DNA of 64,000 bases from assembly GCA_025267735.1 (NCBI GenBank), contig CM046297.1, positions 36,420,011-36,484,010 on the forward strand, given 5' to 3'. The notes below the pieces were generated by a model that saw only the letters and a list, made by a program, of their open reading frames with translations, had not been told where the DNA came from and searched no databases. Every line of letters starts with the position of its first letter. Position 1 is the stretch's first letter. Below are positions 40,601 through 43,600 of the stretch, piece by piece. Both the position numbers and the translations under genes were made by a program. The DNA comes from Mactra quadrangularis. Taxonomy: Eukaryota; Mollusca; Bivalvia; Venerida; Mactridae.

Positions 40601-43600
40601 AGTTTTATCTATTTTTAGACACACAAAAAAAACCATTTTTTTGTTGATTTTTGGCAGTTTTTGCAAATATCAAGAGGCTTTGTCAAAAAAGAATTGTCAA
40701 CTTGATATGCCGGTATATATGTGCTCCAGCGACAAACAAAAGATTTATTCAAAGCTGCGCAGTTTCTTCCACAAAACAGGAAACTCGCAAATTTAATAGT
40801 ATAGATGAAGAGTTGAGCCCCGTCGTGTACCTCAAAAAAGTAGAATCCGTAGTAAGGTTTCTACACCGATTTCTCAAATTGGCGTATATAGTTGTTCGAC
40901 AAGCGAACAACTAAAAAACAACATTTTTCCAACAACAATCTCTCGGCAATTAAAACCTCTCAAAAGAGACCGCTTCTCAACAAAAACCATCTATCAGAAC
41001 AGAACAGAACAGAACAGAACAGAACAGAACAGAACTGTTGTCTATATTCAGTTATTTGTAAATGGTCATGGAATTATTTCCACAGCCATTCTTCCTCCTA
41101 CCAATGATTCTTAATTATGTAGGACAGTTGTCAGTCACTGACGAACGTGTGCGCTTAGTAGTTGGTTAACAGCTACATCGAGAGATTTAGCCTTTCTATG
41201 AAGAGTGAGTAGGTTGACTTACCGCCGTTATATGATCTATACAATGTGTTGCTACGGCGTTAAACCCAACAAAAACAAACAAACAAACAAAAAAATATAG
41301 TATTGTATACGCTACTAAAATAAATTATCTGGTCTGATCTATTCTGATCTATCTGCAACCATATCTCGAAAACAGCACATTCACAATAACAGTCGCCACT
41401 AAAAACCCATCGGAAACAACTTCTAAACGATAACAAACTCTTAACACATCCGTTTCGAAACAGTACTAACTTTAACAACAGTAAATCTTGAACAATACAA
41501 TTGCCTGTAAACAACACTCATCCTTAAACAACAGAAACGATTGAACAACACAGTTGCATTAAACAACACTCATTATTAATATCAAGTCCCTCTCAACAAC
41601 ACCGATCTCAATCAACCCTTAGTATTGTTCGAGATTTTCAGTTGTATCATAAAAATCGTATTCATAATTTGTCTCATTCAAGTGTATACATCCTATCCTT
41701 AACTAGTATTAATTAAATAATTTATGACTAACACTGTTCATGATTTGTTTAGAAGGATCAATTGTTCAGGGATAGGACACATTTTAAGGAGTCCAAGTTA
41801 TTGTTTCGAATCTAGCCAGAATCACTCATTATTTTCATGTACCTTATAGAGTTCTTGTTTTTCAGAATTCAACGAACGAGCGTTTAGTCTACACATGTAT
41901 AACTGTGATGGGTGCAATATTTTTGTGGCGTTGATAAGTGTCTGCAAATAGGTAAACAATATTCCCAAAGGAGATTGATTGATATGTATCAGTAGCCAAA
42001 AGACTAGTGGTACTTTTCAAAAAATTTCTTACGAAAAAAATCCTCGTAAGTCAAAAGCAATAAAGATTAATAATACGCACATTTTTTTGCTTATAAATGA
42101 AAATATTATATAAATTGAGTAGAATTGTGTATACCTTTTGAATATCATATCATAGTTATGCTTATTATCCGTCTGACTTTGAAGTGCTAAATACATTTGT
42201 ATATGAAATATGTATATAACACTGACTTACGAAGATTTTTTTCGTAAGAATTTGTGTGAAAAGCACAACAGTTTTTCGTAGTATAAGTCGTATAACGTGC
42301 AAAAGTCTGGAACATAGCTTAGGAACACATTTATTTAACTTTCCAGTATTTTAAAAACTGAGAAAAATAGAACGTTTGAATTGATCTACCTCTACATCTA
42401 TACGAAACTACTGTCAACAACTGACCATTATGTGTATTTGTAGGATTGGATTTGATTAGATGCTATGCATGTGTAATATTTATGTAACTGTTGTATGTAT
42501 GTATGATTTTATTTTATTTCATTTAGGTGCATTTGTGTACTATTAATGTAATTGTCATATGTATTTATGGTTTGTTGTGTTGCCAAACATATGTATTTGT
42601 GGGCATTTTATGTAAATGTATTATGTAGAATCTGATGTCTATTCCATGTTGATTTTCTTTTTTTGTACATCTTTCTTTTTCAGATATGTCTTTTCTTTTT
42701 TTTTATTTGCTTAATTTGTATTATATGATTGTATATATGTTTTGTGTCAAAAACATGTAAATGTCAATATAACACAATAAACTGAAACTGTAAAACTGAA
42801 TGTTTCGGCGTAAGTGGCAGAAATATGAAAAATCAGAGTGAATATAGAAAAGATAGAGTTAGGCGGTTAAAAGGTAGAGAATAGTAAAATGCTTTGCATG
42901 ACTGCTCTCTGTGGCCAGGCCTCTCCGGCTACAGAAAAGGACCCTGGGAATCACCCAACCGGCACAGCCCCAACCTTCATTGGTTAACCTTCAATTGACT
43001 GAAATAAAGTTTTCATATTGGGACGTAAAAAGCTATTGTCTCAATAGCAGACTGGTCTTGATGAAGAAACTATTTCGTGTCAAGTAAAGCATTTGAGACT
43101 TAAATTGTAACACTTCCATGATTTTGAAAAAAACGAAATGTGGTCCTATGGTGGAACTGTTCTTTGAGACATAATGTTGCAGATGTTCATATCTTACAAA
43201 AAATTAACGATGAAGTCATACATTATTGTAAATTGAAATCTTACTTAATTCTATTTACCGACGATGTTAAGCAAACCCACCCTCAATCTGATTAAAACCC
43301 GATCTAAACTTTCCGCTCGTATACTCGCAATTTTAGATCTGGCCTTTTTCAAACGAAGGTAACGTTCAGGCGACCTTTTCTCATCATAATATTCATGACG
43401 AAATTGTTATGAAACGTAACTTGTTTACATCGTCTACGTCATGCAATTTGAAATGAGCCTCCCAATCGCAGACTGTGAATCATACCGCTGTTAAATTAGC
43501 ATGCAAAACTTGGTCTAAAAATAGAAATTACGAAATCAAAATGTGATTAATAGTGCTTTCGTCTCGATGAAAGCCACGCATTTATTGGTCGACACAAAGT